Source: Pseudomonas benzenivorans (GTDB taxonomy: Bacteria > Pseudomonadota > Gammaproteobacteria > Pseudomonadales > Pseudomonadaceae). Taken from it: a stretch of DNA of 64,000 bases. How positions within the stretch are numbered: the first letter of the stretch is position 1; the number at the start of each line of letters is the position of its first letter. The notes beneath the pieces are model-generated. The model was given only the letters and a program-made list of their open reading frames with translations. It was not told where the DNA came from and did not search any database. The stretch is taken from positions 4,436,625-4,500,624 of the forward strand of contig NZ_CP137892.1 in assembly GCF_033547155.1 (NCBI RefSeq), written 5' to 3'. A program made the translations under genes and the position numbers. This document shows, piece by piece, positions 1-10,507 of this stretch.

Positions 1-1717
<1,717 letters not shown>

Positions 1718-1730
1718 AGCCCAAGCCACA

Positions 1731-1768
1731 AAAAAGCCGCTGCTCCCCTGGGGAGGCAGCGGCTTTTT
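1731..1768 (+). terminator. Rho-independent terminator after trpA
   Basis: A-tract, then GCCGCTG pairing with CAGCGGC around a partly paired CCCCTGGGG loop region, then TTTTT. It has A and T tracts on both sides so it could work in both directions, also closing the minus-strand gene ending at 1855. Confidence 0.85.
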
Positions 1769-1854
1769 CATCCCGGCGATTCGGCTCGCGCCGTTTGCAG
1801 AAGCCGCTGGACGGGCAGCCTCGCCCAACGGCGCCCATCCGAGACACCCGCCGT

Positions 1855-2142
1855 TCAATCCAGCAGGAAACTCAGGCGCGCGTCGACCTTCTTGGGCGCT
1901 ATCTCCAGAATTTCGGCGCTCACGACATGCTCCTGGACGAATGGATCGGCATTCACCCGCTCCTGCAACGCACCGAGCGTCGTGTTGTGGGCCAGGATGG
2001 AGCCGCCCAGGCTCGGCTGCAGGCTGCCGACCAAGAGAAACACGCCTTCATCGAAACCGCTCTTGATCCATTGATTGTGGCCGTCCATCAGCCGAGCGGC
2101 CTGGCCTTGGTTCGCGGAAAACTTCAGTAGCACGACAAACAT
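1855..2142 (-). CDS. YciI-like (YCII-related) domain protein
   Basis: 95-residue protein of the small ferredoxin-like YCII family. It begins MFVVLLKFSANQ and keeps the family pattern of an N-terminal beta strand, a conserved H-x-x-W type helix (HNQWIKSG), and a glycine-rich turn with F-V-x-E-H in the second half. Function is unknown; some relatives are dehydrochlorinase-like. Start chosen at 2142 because GGGAGG sits 7 bases upstream; an ATG 21 bases earlier lacks a ribosome binding site. It stands alone between trpA and a redoxin gene on the same strand. Confidence 0.8.
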   Translation of the reverse strand: MFVVLLKFSANQGQAARLMDGHNQWIKSGFDEGVFLLVGSLQPSLGGSILAHNTTLGALQERVNADPFVQEHVVSAEILEIAPKKVDARLSFLLD

Positions 2143-2238
2143 AGGATTCCCTCCCTGTGGCATGGCGGCTTGCCCAGTGCGCCGGCCAGCCCTGCGCCGA
2201 GCGGCGCCCCGGAGGCGAGCCCAGCGAGAAGCATAGCG

Positions 2239-2733
2239 CTACCCGGCCCCGCTGCTCGGCGCGGCCTCGGCGATCAGCAGGGCGATCTGCGCCCCCAGGA
2301 CCAGGTCGCCGACCTTGCCGAAGTACTGCTGGCGGATGAACCCCGCCGTGTCGATCAGCACCAGGGTGGGCGTGCCCTGCATTGCATAGTCGCGCATGGT
2401 GCAGGGGATGGCCCCTTGCGGGTCCGGCCGGTCGACGGCGACCGGGAAGCCGATGCGGTACTCGTGCAGGAAGGCCTCCAGGGCCACCGGCGTCATGGCC
2501 TGGTGGTGCTCGAAGACCGTGTGCAGGCCGACGACCGCCACCTGCTCGGGCGAGAAGCTGGCCCGCACCCGCTGCGCCTGGGGCAGGCCTTCGCTCACGC
2601 AGCCCGGACAGAGCATCTGGAAGGCCTCCAGCACTATCACCTTGCCGCGCAGGCTGGCCACGCTCGGCGCCTGCTGGGTGTTGAACCAGCACTGCACCTG
2701 CCACTCCGGTGCGGGCGTAGCTGAATGGGTCAT
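2239..2733 (-). CDS. Thioredoxin-like / TlpA-AhpC family redoxin
   Basis: 164-residue thioredoxin-fold protein. The redox motif C-P-G-C is at residues 42-45 (MLCPGC), followed by the expected helix, a VVGLHTVFEHH strand and the cis-proline loop GTPTLVLIDTAG that packs against the active site. There is no signal peptide, so it is probably cytoplasmic, unlike most TlpA proteins. Start at 2733 is preceded by AGGGGGGC; an upstream ATG would add 19 residues with no homology-like sequence. Exact partner or substrate cannot be told from sequence. Confidence 0.8.
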   Translation of the reverse strand: MTHSATPAPEWQVQCWFNTQQAPSVASLRGKVIVLEAFQMLCPGCVSEGLPQAQRVRASFSPEQVAVVGLHTVFEHHQAMTPVALEAFLHEYRIGFPVAVDRPDPQGAIPCTMRDYAMQGTPTLVLIDTAGFIRQQYFGKVGDLVLGAQIALLIAEAAPSSGAG

Positions 2734-2800
2734 GCCGCCCCCCTGCATCCGCCATAAAGAGAAGACCCCTGTAGTTATAGGCCAGCGCATGCATCCCGGC

Positions 2801-3397
2801 TTAAGGCGTGCCCGGCAGCAGCTCCGGCGCCTCGCGCTGCAGCTTGGCCTTGAGCATCTCCAGCTGCTCCAGGGCGGCGCGGGCCTCGTCCAGCTCGGCG
2901 GCGTTGCGCTCGCCCGACTGGGCGGCCTGTTCGATGCGTTCGCGGATCGCCGGGATCTGCTGCACGCCGCCGGCGTAGGCCTGGATCTGCGCGCGGCTGT
3001 GGCGGTCTTCGAAGGCCTGGTACTGCGCCGGGTCGGCCAGCACCGCGGCGGAGGGCCTCGGCCGTGGCTCGAGCTCGCCCAGCGCCGGGCTGCGCGGGTC
3101 GCCGCGTTCGAGCATCAGCTGCATCAGCATCTGGGCTTCCAGGGGGGCGAGGCTGGGCGACGCCGCATCGGCAGGCGGCGCTTCGGGCGCAGCGGCGACC
3201 GGCGGGGCAAGCGGCGCGGCCGCCAGCGCGGCGACTGGCGCGACGGGGAGGGCGGCCGGCCAGGGCGGCGGTGCGGGCTCGGCCGCGCGGACCTGCGGCG
3301 CCGCGCCTGGAGGGCTCGGCTCGGACTCCACCCACCAGGCGGCCAGGGCGACGGCACCGCCGCAGCAGAGCAGGGCCGCCCCCAGCCAACGCCTCAC
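2801..3397 (-). CDS. Membrane-anchored or exported protein of the plcB operon
   Basis: 198 residues. A short N-terminal hydrophobic segment (residues 4-22) with no clear signal-peptidase site suggests a single membrane anchor. Next comes a Pro/Ala-rich linker (about 25-85), then a charged helical C-terminal half (about 90-190) with coiled-coil-like spacing (AELDEARAALEQLEMLKAKL). Its ATG overlaps the stop of the isomerase gene by 4 bases, and that gene overlaps plcB, so all three are translated as one unit. I do not recognise a named family. The architecture (anchor, Pro-rich tether, helical periplasmic domain) recalls lipase-specific foldases, but that is inference. Confidence 0.65.
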   Translation of the reverse strand: MRRWLGAALLCCGGAVALAAWWVESEPSPPGAAPQVRAAEPAPPPWPAALPVAPVAALAAAPLAPPVAAAPEAPPADAASPSLAPLEAQMLMQLMLERGDPRSPALGELEPRPRPSAAVLADPAQYQAFEDRHSRAQIQAYAGGVQQIPAIRERIEQAAQSGERNAAELDEARAALEQLEMLKAKLQREAPELLPGTP

Positions 3398-4656
3398 AGG
3401 CCCTCCACCTTGGCCTTGGCCAGCAGGGCTTGCAGGCGTGCCTGCAGCTGGCTGGCCAGCTGCTCCTTGGCCACCGCCTGGTTGACCTCGTAACGCACGC
3501 TGGGGTCACTCAGGGGGAGCTGGCGATCCTCGCGCTGGCGCACCCGGACGATCTCGAAGGCACCGTCGATCAGCATCGGTTGGGAAACCGTGCCGGCCTT
3601 CTGCAGCAGGGCGGTCTTGTGCAGGAAGTCCAGCTGCGCGTCCTGGGGACGGATCAGGCCCAGGTCGCCTGGCGGCGTGCGGCTCTTGTCCTCGGCCAGG
3701 GAGTAGCGGCGCACCGCCTCGTCGAAATCCAGGCCGGCCTGCAGCTCGGCATAGACCCGGTCGGCGCTGGCCTGGTCGGCCAGGCGGATATGCGCGGCCT
3801 GGACCCGGGCGACGTTGCGGTACTGCGCCAGGTGGCGCCGGTAGTAGGCCTCGGCGTCGGCATCGCCGACCTCACGGGCCAGCTGCTTGAGGCCGTCGGT
3901 CTCGTGGTGGAAGTCGCTGTGCAGGCCGATCTGGTGCAGGTACTGGTGGCGCACCAGCTTGTCGCGCACCAGCAGGCGCAGGCCCTCGCGCTCGGCGGCG
4001 TCGAAGCCCTGCTCGGCCAGCTGGTACCAGAGGTAGTCGCGCAGCACGTGCTGGCGCACCTGTTCGGCGAGGTAGGCCAGGTTGCCCTGCTGCAGCTCGA
4101 CCCGGCCCTGGACGTTGTCGCCCTGGTACAGCGCCAGCAGGTCGAGGCGCCGCTCGGCCTGGCCGGGGAATTGCCAGGCGATCAGCTGCACCCCTCGGGC
4201 CTCGTCCTGTTGCGCCGGGCTCAGCCGCAGGCTGTCGAGCACCACGCCCTGTTGCGGCGGCGCCAGCACCTGGCGCAGGCGCTCGGCACCGAGTGGCTGC
4301 GGCTGGCGCAGGAAGGGTCGCACGTCGTGGTCGAAGCGGCGACCATGGACCTGCTCGATCAGGTTGGCCGTCTCGACCTCCACCAACGCTTCCAGGTCGG
4401 CGCGGTAGCGGGGCTGCAGCTCCGCCTCCACCGCACGGGCCAACAGGCGGTTCTCCACCAGGCCGGCGCGCAGCTGGGCCGGGTCGGTATTGAACTTGAC
4501 CCGGGTCAGCGCCCGCTCGAGCAACTCGATGCTCTTGCCGGGCAGGCGTTCGCCGTCGATGCGCAGGTCCTGGCCGGCCAGGGCCGACAGGCAGATGCCC
4601 GTCAGCCCCAGCAGCACCAGCGCGCGGCGCAGGTCGACCCGCACCTCAGAGACCAC
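3394..4656 (-). CDS. Parvulin-type peptidylprolyl isomerase, exported
   Basis: 420 residues with a hydrophobic N-terminal export segment (residues 12-27, ending SALAG). The middle is SurA/PpiD-like helical chaperone sequence. The C-terminal part (about residues 285-385) has the PpiC rotamase pattern: VQAAHIRLAD, a helix with FDEAVRRYS, GDLGLI, and the end strand GAFEIVRVRQRED. It overlaps the end of plcB by 11 bases and the next gene by 4 bases. Known role of the family is folding of exported proteins; a dedicated role in folding the phospholipase encoded just upstream is inferred from the tight coupling. Confidence 0.8.
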   Translation of the reverse strand: MVSEVRVDLRRALVLLGLTGICLSALAGQDLRIDGERLPGKSIELLERALTRVKFNTDPAQLRAGLVENRLLARAVEAELQPRYRADLEALVEVETANLIEQVHGRRFDHDVRPFLRQPQPLGAERLRQVLAPPQQGVVLDSLRLSPAQQDEARGVQLIAWQFPGQAERRLDLLALYQGDNVQGRVELQQGNLAYLAEQVRQHVLRDYLWYQLAEQGFDAAEREGLRLLVRDKLVRHQYLHQIGLHSDFHHETDGLKQLAREVGDADAEAYYRRHLAQYRNVARVQAAHIRLADQASADRVYAELQAGLDFDEAVRRYSLAEDKSRTPPGDLGLIRPQDAQLDFLHKTALLQKAGTVSQPMLIDGAFEIVRVRQREDRQLPLSDPSVRYEVNQAVAKEQLASQLQARLQALLAKAKVEGL

Positions 4657-5635
4657 CCTGGCCGTAGAAGCTGTTGGCGCCCTTGGTCAGCACGTTGACG
4701 GTGAGGGCGATGGACTCGGGTATCAGCTCCTTGGCCACGCGCAGACGGGTGGCGTAACTGGTGTCGTAGAGCGGCTCGGGATGCTGGTAGGCGACCTGGG
4801 CGGTCTGCGTCAGCAGGTCGCGCAGCGGCTTCTGCGGGTCGTAGCGGCCGACCAGACTGGCCACCGCCGCCGCATCGCCCAGGCGCTCGCTGAAGTAGTG
4901 GTCGTCGACCCAGCCTTCCCAGCCGGAATGGCCGTTGCCCGAGGTGACCCAGGCGTGGTGCGGCTGGGCCACGTCGCCGGTGGCGTGCAGCGAGTAGCCG
5001 ATGGTCTGCAGCGAGGGCGCGGCCTTGAACTGGTCGAACCAGTACTTGGCCAGGTTGTCGATGGGCTGGAAGGCGGCGGTCTGGAAGTCGCCGTAGTGCT
5101 CCTGCCAGTCCGAACGGCTGCCCTGGCGGTAATGCGCCTCGGTGCTGTCGAAGTCGCTGCGCTTCAGCTCACGGTTGTACAGGTAGACCATGGCGTACCA
5201 GTCGACGTCGCCGCTCCAGCTGCCGTCCACCTTGCGGTAGCGGTAGTCGTAGCCGCCGTGGTCGTTGCCATGGGCATCGCCCTGGCGGGCCATGTTGATG
5301 AAGTGCCAGTAGGAGGTGTAGTTGACGATGGAGGCGGCGGCACCGGCCACCGGGGCGTGCTCGTAGCCGACCCACCAGCCGCCCAGGCGGGTGTCCTTGA
5401 AGTCGTCGACGTCGTAGGCGGCCTGGCCGAGGATCTCGCCGGCCTGGGCCTCGCTGCCGGCGGCGCCGACATAGAACTGGTAGGCGCGGCGCATCTCGGC
5501 GCTGGCGGAGGCGGAATTCATGAACGCCAGGGCGTCCTTGACGATGTTCTTGTGGGTGGGTTGCGACCAGGCGGCCGCCTGGCCGGCGCAGACGGCAAGG
5601 CCTAGACCAAGGGCCAGGGTGGAGATCGTTTTCAT
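4646..5635 (-). CDS. plcB: Exported zinc-dependent phospholipase C (PlcB-like)
   Basis: 329 residues with a clear signal peptide (residues 1-22, ending AAA) and a tryptophan as first mature residue (W23), as in zinc phospholipases C and S1/P1 nucleases, where the N-terminal Trp binds zinc. Other predicted trinuclear-zinc ligands are H28, an Asp in YDVDDFKD (75-81), a His in the 93-111 region, H217 and D221 and H227 in HATGDVAQPHH, and H236 plus E240 in HSGWE. Start 5635 is chosen because it gives the signal peptide; an upstream ATG adds 27 unlike residues. In P. aeruginosa the homolog PlcB cleaves phosphatidylcholine and phosphatidylethanolamine and is needed for lipid chemotaxis. W23-H28 spacing resembles S1/P1 nuclease, so nuclease activity is an alternative. 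Confidence 0.8.
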   Translation of the reverse strand: MKTISTLALGLGLAVCAGQAAAWSQPTHKNIVKDALAFMNSASASAEMRRAYQFYVGAAGSEAQAGEILGQAAYDVDDFKDTRLGGWWVGYEHAPVAGAAASIVNYTSYWHFINMARQGDAHGNDHGGYDYRYRKVDGSWSGDVDWYAMVYLYNRELKRSDFDSTEAHYRQGSRSDWQEHYGDFQTAAFQPIDNLAKYWFDQFKAAPSLQTIGYSLHATGDVAQPHHAWVTSGNGHSGWEGWVDDHYFSERLGDAAAVASLVGRYDPQKPLRDLLTQTAQVAYQHPEPLYDTSYATRLRVAKELIPESIALTVNVLTKGANSFYGQGGL

Positions 5636-5818
5636 GGGCAGAGCGCTCTTTTGTTGTTGGAGTCGAGCATTACTAGCCGGCGTCGATGGCAAAACCATTG
5701 CAACGCCGGGCTCCAACTAAAGCGCAGTCGGCATTCGCCCTACTACCCAACTAAGGTTGGGCCGGTCTAGACCAGTCTCGGGTTTGTGGCCGAGATCGCA
5801 GGGCGGGCCAGGGCCCTG

Positions 5819-6760
5819 TCACTGCACCCTTTGCAGGCGCTGGGCCTGTTTCTGCTGGCGGTAGCTGATGGCCGCCGCCGGCACCGGGGTGACCTTGCCG
5901 GTTTCCAGCCAGCGCTTGAGGCGGTTGGCGTCGGCCATATGGGTGTACTTGCCGAAGGCGTCCAGCACCACGAAGGCCACCGGGCGCTTGGCCATGACGG
6001 TGCGCATCACCAGGCAGTGCCCGGCCTCGTCGGTGTAGCCGGTCTTGCTCAGCTGCACGCTCCAGTTGGCCTTGCGCACCAGGCCGTTGGTGTTGCGAAA
6101 GCCCAGGCTGTAGCTGGGCTTGCGAAAGGCCACGGTCTTCTCCGAGGTGGTGCTCAGCTGGCTGAGCAGGGGGTACTGCTGGCTGGCCTTGAGCAGCAGC
6201 ACCAGGTCGTTGGCGCTGGAGACGTTGCGTTCGGACAGGCCGGTGGGTTCGACGAAGCGCGTGCTGTGCATGCCCAGGGCCTTGGCCTTGGCGTTCATCG
6301 CCGCGATGAAGGCCGCGTAGCCGCCCGGGTAGTGGTGCGCCAGGCTGGAGGCCGCGCGGTTTTCCGAGGACATCAGGGCCAGCAGCAGCATGTCGCGGCG
6401 GCTCAGCTCGCTGCCGATGCGCACCCGCGAGAACACCCCCTGCATCTCGACATTGTCGCGGATGGTGATCGGCAGCACCTGGTCCAGCGACTGCTTGGCG
6501 TCCAGAACGACCAGGGCGGTCATCAGCTTGGTCACCGAGGCGATCGGCAACACCAGGTCGGGATGGCTGGAATACAGCACCTGGTCGGTCTTGAGGTCGA
6601 CCAGCAGGGCGCTGCCGGCGGCGAGCTCCTGGGTGGCGGGCGTGTTGGCGGCGAGGCTGTTCGATGCAACTACAACGCAGCTGCACATCAGCAGCAGGCT
6701 TACTATCGAATGACGGATTTTCACGGGAGGCTTCACTGGCTGAGTGGGGAGACGGCGCAA
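5819..6760 (-). CDS. pbpG: D-alanyl-D-alanine endopeptidase (PBP7)
   Basis: Periplasmic low-molecular-mass penicillin-binding protein that cuts cross-links in peptidoglycan. All three active-site motifs are present, numbered from the longest start: S75-V-T-K78, S132-E-N134 and K239-T-G241. A signal peptide ([21 protein letters not shown]) follows. The longest start is a TTG at 6760 with GGAGG 12 bases upstream. A GTG at 6724 would give a more canonical signal peptide beginning MKIRHSIV but has no clear ribosome binding site, so the true start is uncertain by 12 codons. It is a single gene; the next gene downstream is plcB after about 180 bases. Confidence 0.92.
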   Translation of the reverse strand: MRRLPTQPVKPPVKIRHSIVSLLLMCSCVVVASNSLAANTPATQELAAGSALLVDLKTDQVLYSSHPDLVLPIASVTKLMTALVVLDAKQSLDQVLPITIRDNVEMQGVFSRVRIGSELSRRDMLLLALMSSENRAASSLAHHYPGGYAAFIAAMNAKAKALGMHSTRFVEPTGLSERNVSSANDLVLLLKASQQYPLLSQLSTTSEKTVAFRKPSYSLGFRNTNGLVRKANWSVQLSKTGYTDEAGHCLVMRTVMAKRPVAFVVLDAFGKYTHMADANRLKRWLETGKVTPVPAAAISYRQQKQAQRLQRVQ

Positions 6761-6859
6761 CGGCAGGTTGCGCCTCCGACAGTATAGGCAGTCGGCCGGC
6801 GCCCTTGCAGGGGCCCAGGGCCCGGCCGCTCGCCTTTCGTCTGCCGGCGCAGACGGCGC

Positions 6860-7780
6860 CTAGCGCAACGCGTCCGCGCCCCCCAGTTCGGCCTTGAGCC
6901 AGTCGACGAACTGCGCGGTCAGACGCTGGCGGCGCTTGCGCTCGGGCAGCACCACGTAATAGCCGAAGTCGGTGCGCGCCGTTTCGCGGCAGACGCGGCA
7001 CAGCAGGTTCTGCTCGAGCAGCTCGTCGACCAGGTGGCGCCAGCCGATGGCCACCCCCTGGCCGGCGATGGCCGCCTGGATCAGCAGGGTGTAGTTGTCG
7101 AAGCGCAGGCTGCCGGGGTTCGGCGCCTCGGCGATGGCCAGGGCGCGGAACAGGCCGTTCCAGTCGAGCCAGCGCGAGCGGCTGTCGGGGCGCAGGTGCA
7201 GCAGCGGCAACTCGGCCAGGGCCGCTGGCGGCAACGGCCGTTGCCGCTCCTTGAGCAGCTGCGGGCTGCACACGGCGAAGGCCTCCTCGGCGAACAGCAG
7301 GTGCGCCTCGCCGTGCTTGAAGCGGCCGTCGCCGAAGGCGATGGCCACGTCGATCTCCGGCGGCAGCACGCCGAGGTCGCGGTTGGTGGTGATCAGGCTG
7401 ACGTCCAGCTCCGGATGGCGCTGGTTGAAGCGGTGCAGGCGCGGCATCAGCCAGTAGGCGGCGACGGCGAAGTCGGTGGCCACCTGCAGCACCTCGTGCT
7501 GCGGCTGGGCGCTGAGCGCCGCCAGGCCGTCGTCCAGGCTCTGCAGGCCGTCGCGCACATGGCGCAGCAGCAGCTCGCCGGCCTCGGTGAGGACGATGCC
7601 GCGATAGACCCGGTCGAACAGGCGGGTCGCCAGCTGCTGTTCGAGGCGCTTGATCTGCTGGCTGATCGCCGGCTGGCTGCTGCCCAGTTCGCTGGCCGCG
7701 GCGGTGAAGCTCAGATGGCGCGCGGCGGACTCGAACACCAGCAGGGCATCGAGGGACAGCCCTTCGAAGTGCTTAAACAT
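6860..7780 (-). CDS. LysR-family regulator of choline-sulfate use
   Basis: 306 residues. N-terminal winged helix-turn-helix (residues 8-66: LLVFESAARHLSFTAAASELGSSQPAISQQIKRLE) and a C-terminal periplasmic-binding-like effector domain starting near residue 95. It is divergent from betC across a 113-base gap, the standard arrangement for a LysR activator and its target, so I infer control of betC-choX-sulP. The effector is probably choline-O-sulfate or choline. The same regulator type sits beside betC in other pseudomonads. Its C-terminal half resembles the GcvA/AmpR group. Confidence 0.85.
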   Translation of the reverse strand: MFKHFEGLSLDALLVFESAARHLSFTAAASELGSSQPAISQQIKRLEQQLATRLFDRVYRGIVLTEAGELLLRHVRDGLQSLDDGLAALSAQPQHEVLQVATDFAVAAYWLMPRLHRFNQRHPELDVSLITTNRDLGVLPPEIDVAIAFGDGRFKHGEAHLLFAEEAFAVCSPQLLKERQRPLPPAALAELPLLHLRPDSRSRWLDWNGLFRALAIAEAPNPGSLRFDNYTLLIQAAIAGQGVAIGWRHLVDELLEQNLLCRVCRETARTDFGYYVVLPERKRRQRLTAQFVDWLKAELGGADALR

Positions 7781-7893
7781 AAGTAGAGCTTATCCGAGTC
7801 ATGTCTTCCCGGCGGGTTTACCCGCTAGCCATGAGGCGCAATGATCGAACCAGCAATTTCGCATAAAACCTTCATATGGAATACAGGCTCGCC

Positions 7894-9402
7894 ATGAAAC
7901 GTCCGAACATCCTCTTCATCATGGCCGACCAGATGGCCGCGCCGCTCCTGCCGATCCATGACCCGGCCTCGCCGATCAAGATGCCCAACCTGCTGGGCCT
8001 GGCCGAGGCCGGCGTGGTGTTCGATTCCGCCTACTGCAACAGCCCGTTGTGCGCGCCGTCGCGCTTCACCCTGGTCAGCGGCCAGCTGCCGAGCAAGATC
8101 GGCGCCTACGACAACGCCGCCGACTTTCCCGGCGACGTGCCGACCTATGCCCACTACCTGCGCCGTATGGGCTATCGCACCGCGCTGTCGGGCAAGATGC
8201 ACTTCTGCGGCCCGGACCAGCTGCACGGCTACGAGGAGCGCCTGACCAGCGACATCTATCCGGCCGACTACGGCTGGGCGGTGAACTGGGACGAGCCGGA
8301 TGTACGCGCCAGCTGGTACCACAACATGTCCTCGGTGCTGCAGGCCGGCCCCTGCGTGCGCACCAACCAGCTGGACTTCGACGAGGAGGTGGTGTTCAAG
8401 GCCCGGCAGTACCTCTACGACCATGTGCGTATGAGCCCCGAACAGCCGTTCTGCCTGACCGTGTCGATGACCCACCCCCACGACCCCTACACCATCCCCG
8501 AGGAATTCTGGAACCTCTACGAGGACGTGGAGATCCCGCTGCCGCGCCATACCCTCGACCAGGCCGAGCAGGACCCCCACTCCCAGCGCCTGCTCAAGGT
8601 CATCGACCTGTGGGACAAGCCGCTGCCCGAGGACAAGATCAGGGACGCGCGGCGCGCCTACTTCGGTGCCTGCAGCTACATCGACAGCAATATCGGCAAG
8701 CTGCTCAAGACCCTCGAGGACTGCGGCCTGGCCGAGGACACCATCATCGTCTTCTCCGGCGACCACGGCGACATGCTCGGCGAGCGCGGCCTCTGGTACA
8801 AGATGCACTGGTTCGAGATGGCCGCCCGCGTGCCCTTCGTGGTGCATGCGCCGGGGCGCTTCGCCGCACACCGGGTGAGCCAGTCGGTGTCGACCATGGA
8901 CCTGCTGCCGACCCTGGTGGAACTGGCCGGCGGCACTGTCGAGGCGGACCTGGCGCTGGACGGTCGGTCGCTGCTGCCCCATCTGCAGGGCGAGGGCGGG
9001 CATGACGAGGTGCTCGGCGAGTACATGGCCGAAGGCACCGACTCGCCGCTGATGATGATCCGCCGCGGGCAGTGGAAGTTCATCTACTCTGAGAAAGACC
9101 CGCTGCTGCTGTTCGACCTGGCCAACGACCCGCGAGAGCTGGAGAACCTGGCGGCCGCGGCCGAGCACCAGGAACTGCTCGCCGCGCTCCTCGCCGAGGC
9201 GCGCGCACGCTGGGACATGCCGGCGATTCACCAGGCCACCCTGGCCAGCCAGCGCCGCCGCCGCTTCGTCGCCGAGGCCCTGACCCGCGGCAAGCTCAAG
9301 AGCTGGGATCACCAGCCCATGGTCGATGCCAGCCAGCAGTACATGCGCAACCATATCGACCTGGACGACCTGGAGCGCCGCGCCCGTTACCCACAACCCT
9401 GA
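7894..9402 (+). CDS. betC: Choline-sulfatase
   Basis: 502 residues. Hydrolyses choline-O-sulfate to choline and sulfate, feeding glycine betaine synthesis and sulfur supply. The sulfatase signature C53-A-P-S-R57 carries the cysteine that is converted to formylglycine; this needs a maturase encoded elsewhere. Metal ligands are expected in the N-terminal MADQM segment and in SGDHGDMLGE. The C-terminal tail (DASQQYMRNHIDLDDLERRARYP) is the choline-sulfatase-specific domain, which separates it from general arylsulfatases. Start 7894 was chosen over 7876 because it begins MKRPNILFIMADQ and has an AGG upstream. First gene of the betC-choX-sulP group. Confidence 0.95.
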   Translation: MKRPNILFIMADQMAAPLLPIHDPASPIKMPNLLGLAEAGVVFDSAYCNSPLCAPSRFTLVSGQLPSKIGAYDNAADFPGDVPTYAHYLRRMGYRTALSGKMHFCGPDQLHGYEERLTSDIYPADYGWAVNWDEPDVRASWYHNMSSVLQAGPCVRTNQLDFDEEVVFKARQYLYDHVRMSPEQPFCLTVSMTHPHDPYTIPEEFWNLYEDVEIPLPRHTLDQAEQDPHSQRLLKVIDLWDKPLPEDKIRDARRAYFGACSYIDSNIGKLLKTLEDCGLAEDTIIVFSGDHGDMLGERGLWYKMHWFEMAARVPFVVHAPGRFAAHRVSQSVSTMDLLPTLVELAGGTVEADLALDGRSLLPHLQGEGGHDEVLGEYMAEGTDSPLMMIRRGQWKFIYSEKDPLLLFDLANDPRELENLAAAAEHQELLAALLAEARARWDMPAIHQATLASQRRRRFVAEALTRGKLKSWDHQPMVDASQQYMRNHIDLDDLERRARYPQP

Positions 9403-9490
9403 AACCCTGTTCCAGCGCCGGCGCAGCCATGTGCCGGCGGCAACACGCCACTCCACGCACAGAACAACAACCCTAGAGGGGAATGCAGGC

Positions 9491-10417
9491 ATGAAAAAAC
9501 TCAGCACAGTCCTGGCCGGCGGCTTGTTACTGGCCGGCGGCGCCTTCCACGCCCAGGCCGAAGACGCGCGCTGCGCCACGGTGAAACTCGGCGACCCGGG
9601 CTGGAGCGACATCGCCGTGACCAACGGCATCGCCAGCTTCCTGCTCGAAGGCCTGGGCTACAAGGCGCAGAGCCAGACCCTGGCGGTGCCGATCATCTTC
9701 GCCGGCCTGCAGAAGGGCCAGGTCGACGTGTTCCTCGGCAACTGGATGCCGGCCCAGCAGGACAACTACGACAAGTTCGTCGCCAGCGGCGCGGTCGACC
9801 AGCTGGCGCAGAACCTCGACGGCACCGAGTACACCCTGGCCGTGCCGAGCTATGTCTACGAGGCCGGGGTGAAGACCTTCGCCGACCTGGACCGGCACGC
9901 CGACAAGTTCGGCCACAAACTCTACGGCATCGCCTCCGGCTCGCCGGCCAACGAGTCGATCCGCCAGATGATCGAGTCCGACGAATTCGGCCTGGGCGAC
10001 TGGAAGCTGGTGGAGTCCAGCGAGCAGGCCATGCTGGTACAGGTCGGCCGGGCGGTGAAGCGCAACGAGTTCGTGGTGTTTCTCGGCTGGACCCCGCACC
10101 CGATGAACGTCAACTACGACATGCAGTACCTGCGCGGCGGCGAGAAGTACTTCGGCGAGAGCGGCAGCGTCAACACCCTGGCCCGCAAGGACTACGCCAG
10201 CCAGTGCCCGAACGTCGGCAAGCTGCTGAGCAACCTGAGCTTCACCCAGGACATGGAGAACAGCATCATGGATCAGGTGCTGAGCAAACAGGCGAGCAAC
10301 GCCGAGGCGATCAAGGCCTGGCTCAAGGCCAACCCCGAGGTGCTCGACGGCTGGCTGCAAGGCGTCACCACCCGCGACGGCGGCGACGCCCTGGCGGCGG
10401 TGAAGGCGCAGCTTTAA
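9491..10417 (+). CDS. choX: Choline ABC transporter substrate-binding protein
   Basis: 308 residues with a signal peptide (cleavage near AQA-ED, residue 23) and an OpuAC-type quaternary-amine binding domain (CATVKLGDPGWSD, QVDVFLGNWMPA, VFLGWTPHPMN). The conserved Trp and aromatic residues in these segments form the box that binds trimethylammonium groups. AGAGGGG precedes the ATG by 9 bases. It follows betC by 88 bases. No permease or ATPase gene is next to it, so it must serve a transporter encoded elsewhere; ligand could be choline, choline sulfate or betaine, and the betC context favours the first two. Confidence 0.85.
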   Translation: MKKLSTVLAGGLLLAGGAFHAQAEDARCATVKLGDPGWSDIAVTNGIASFLLEGLGYKAQSQTLAVPIIFAGLQKGQVDVFLGNWMPAQQDNYDKFVASGAVDQLAQNLDGTEYTLAVPSYVYEAGVKTFADLDRHADKFGHKLYGIASGSPANESIRQMIESDEFGLGDWKLVESSEQAMLVQVGRAVKRNEFVVFLGWTPHPMNVNYDMQYLRGGEKYFGESGSVNTLARKDYASQCPNVGKLLSNLSFTQDMENSIMDQVLSKQASNAEAIKAWLKANPEVLDGWLQGVTTRDGGDALAAVKAQL

Positions 10418-10438
10418 GCTGGCGGGAACATTTGGCGT

Positions 10439-10490
10439 AGGGTGGGCTTCGGCCTACCCTTCTCGCATGCGGTGGGCCGCAGCCCACCCT
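10439..10490. repeat. Intergenic inverted repeat, short member of a repeat family
   Basis: Outer arms AGGGTGGGC and GCCCACCCT are perfect complements. Inside are two tandem hairpins, GGTGGGC-TTCG-GCCTACC (10441-10458) and GGTGGGC-CGCA-GCCCACC (10471-10488). It lies between choX and the SulP gene and shares its termini with the longer elements at 12085, 15073 and 27730. It may also act as an RNA hairpin within the betC transcript. Confidence 0.65.
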
Positions 10491-10507
10491 CCCACAGAAC
10501 GACACCG

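Noticed and set aside
5744..5772. Hairpin CCCAACTAAGGTTGGG and palindrome GGTCTAGACC between pbpG and plcB
   Set aside because: Stem is short with no T tract; may contribute to pbpG termination but not strong enough to call.
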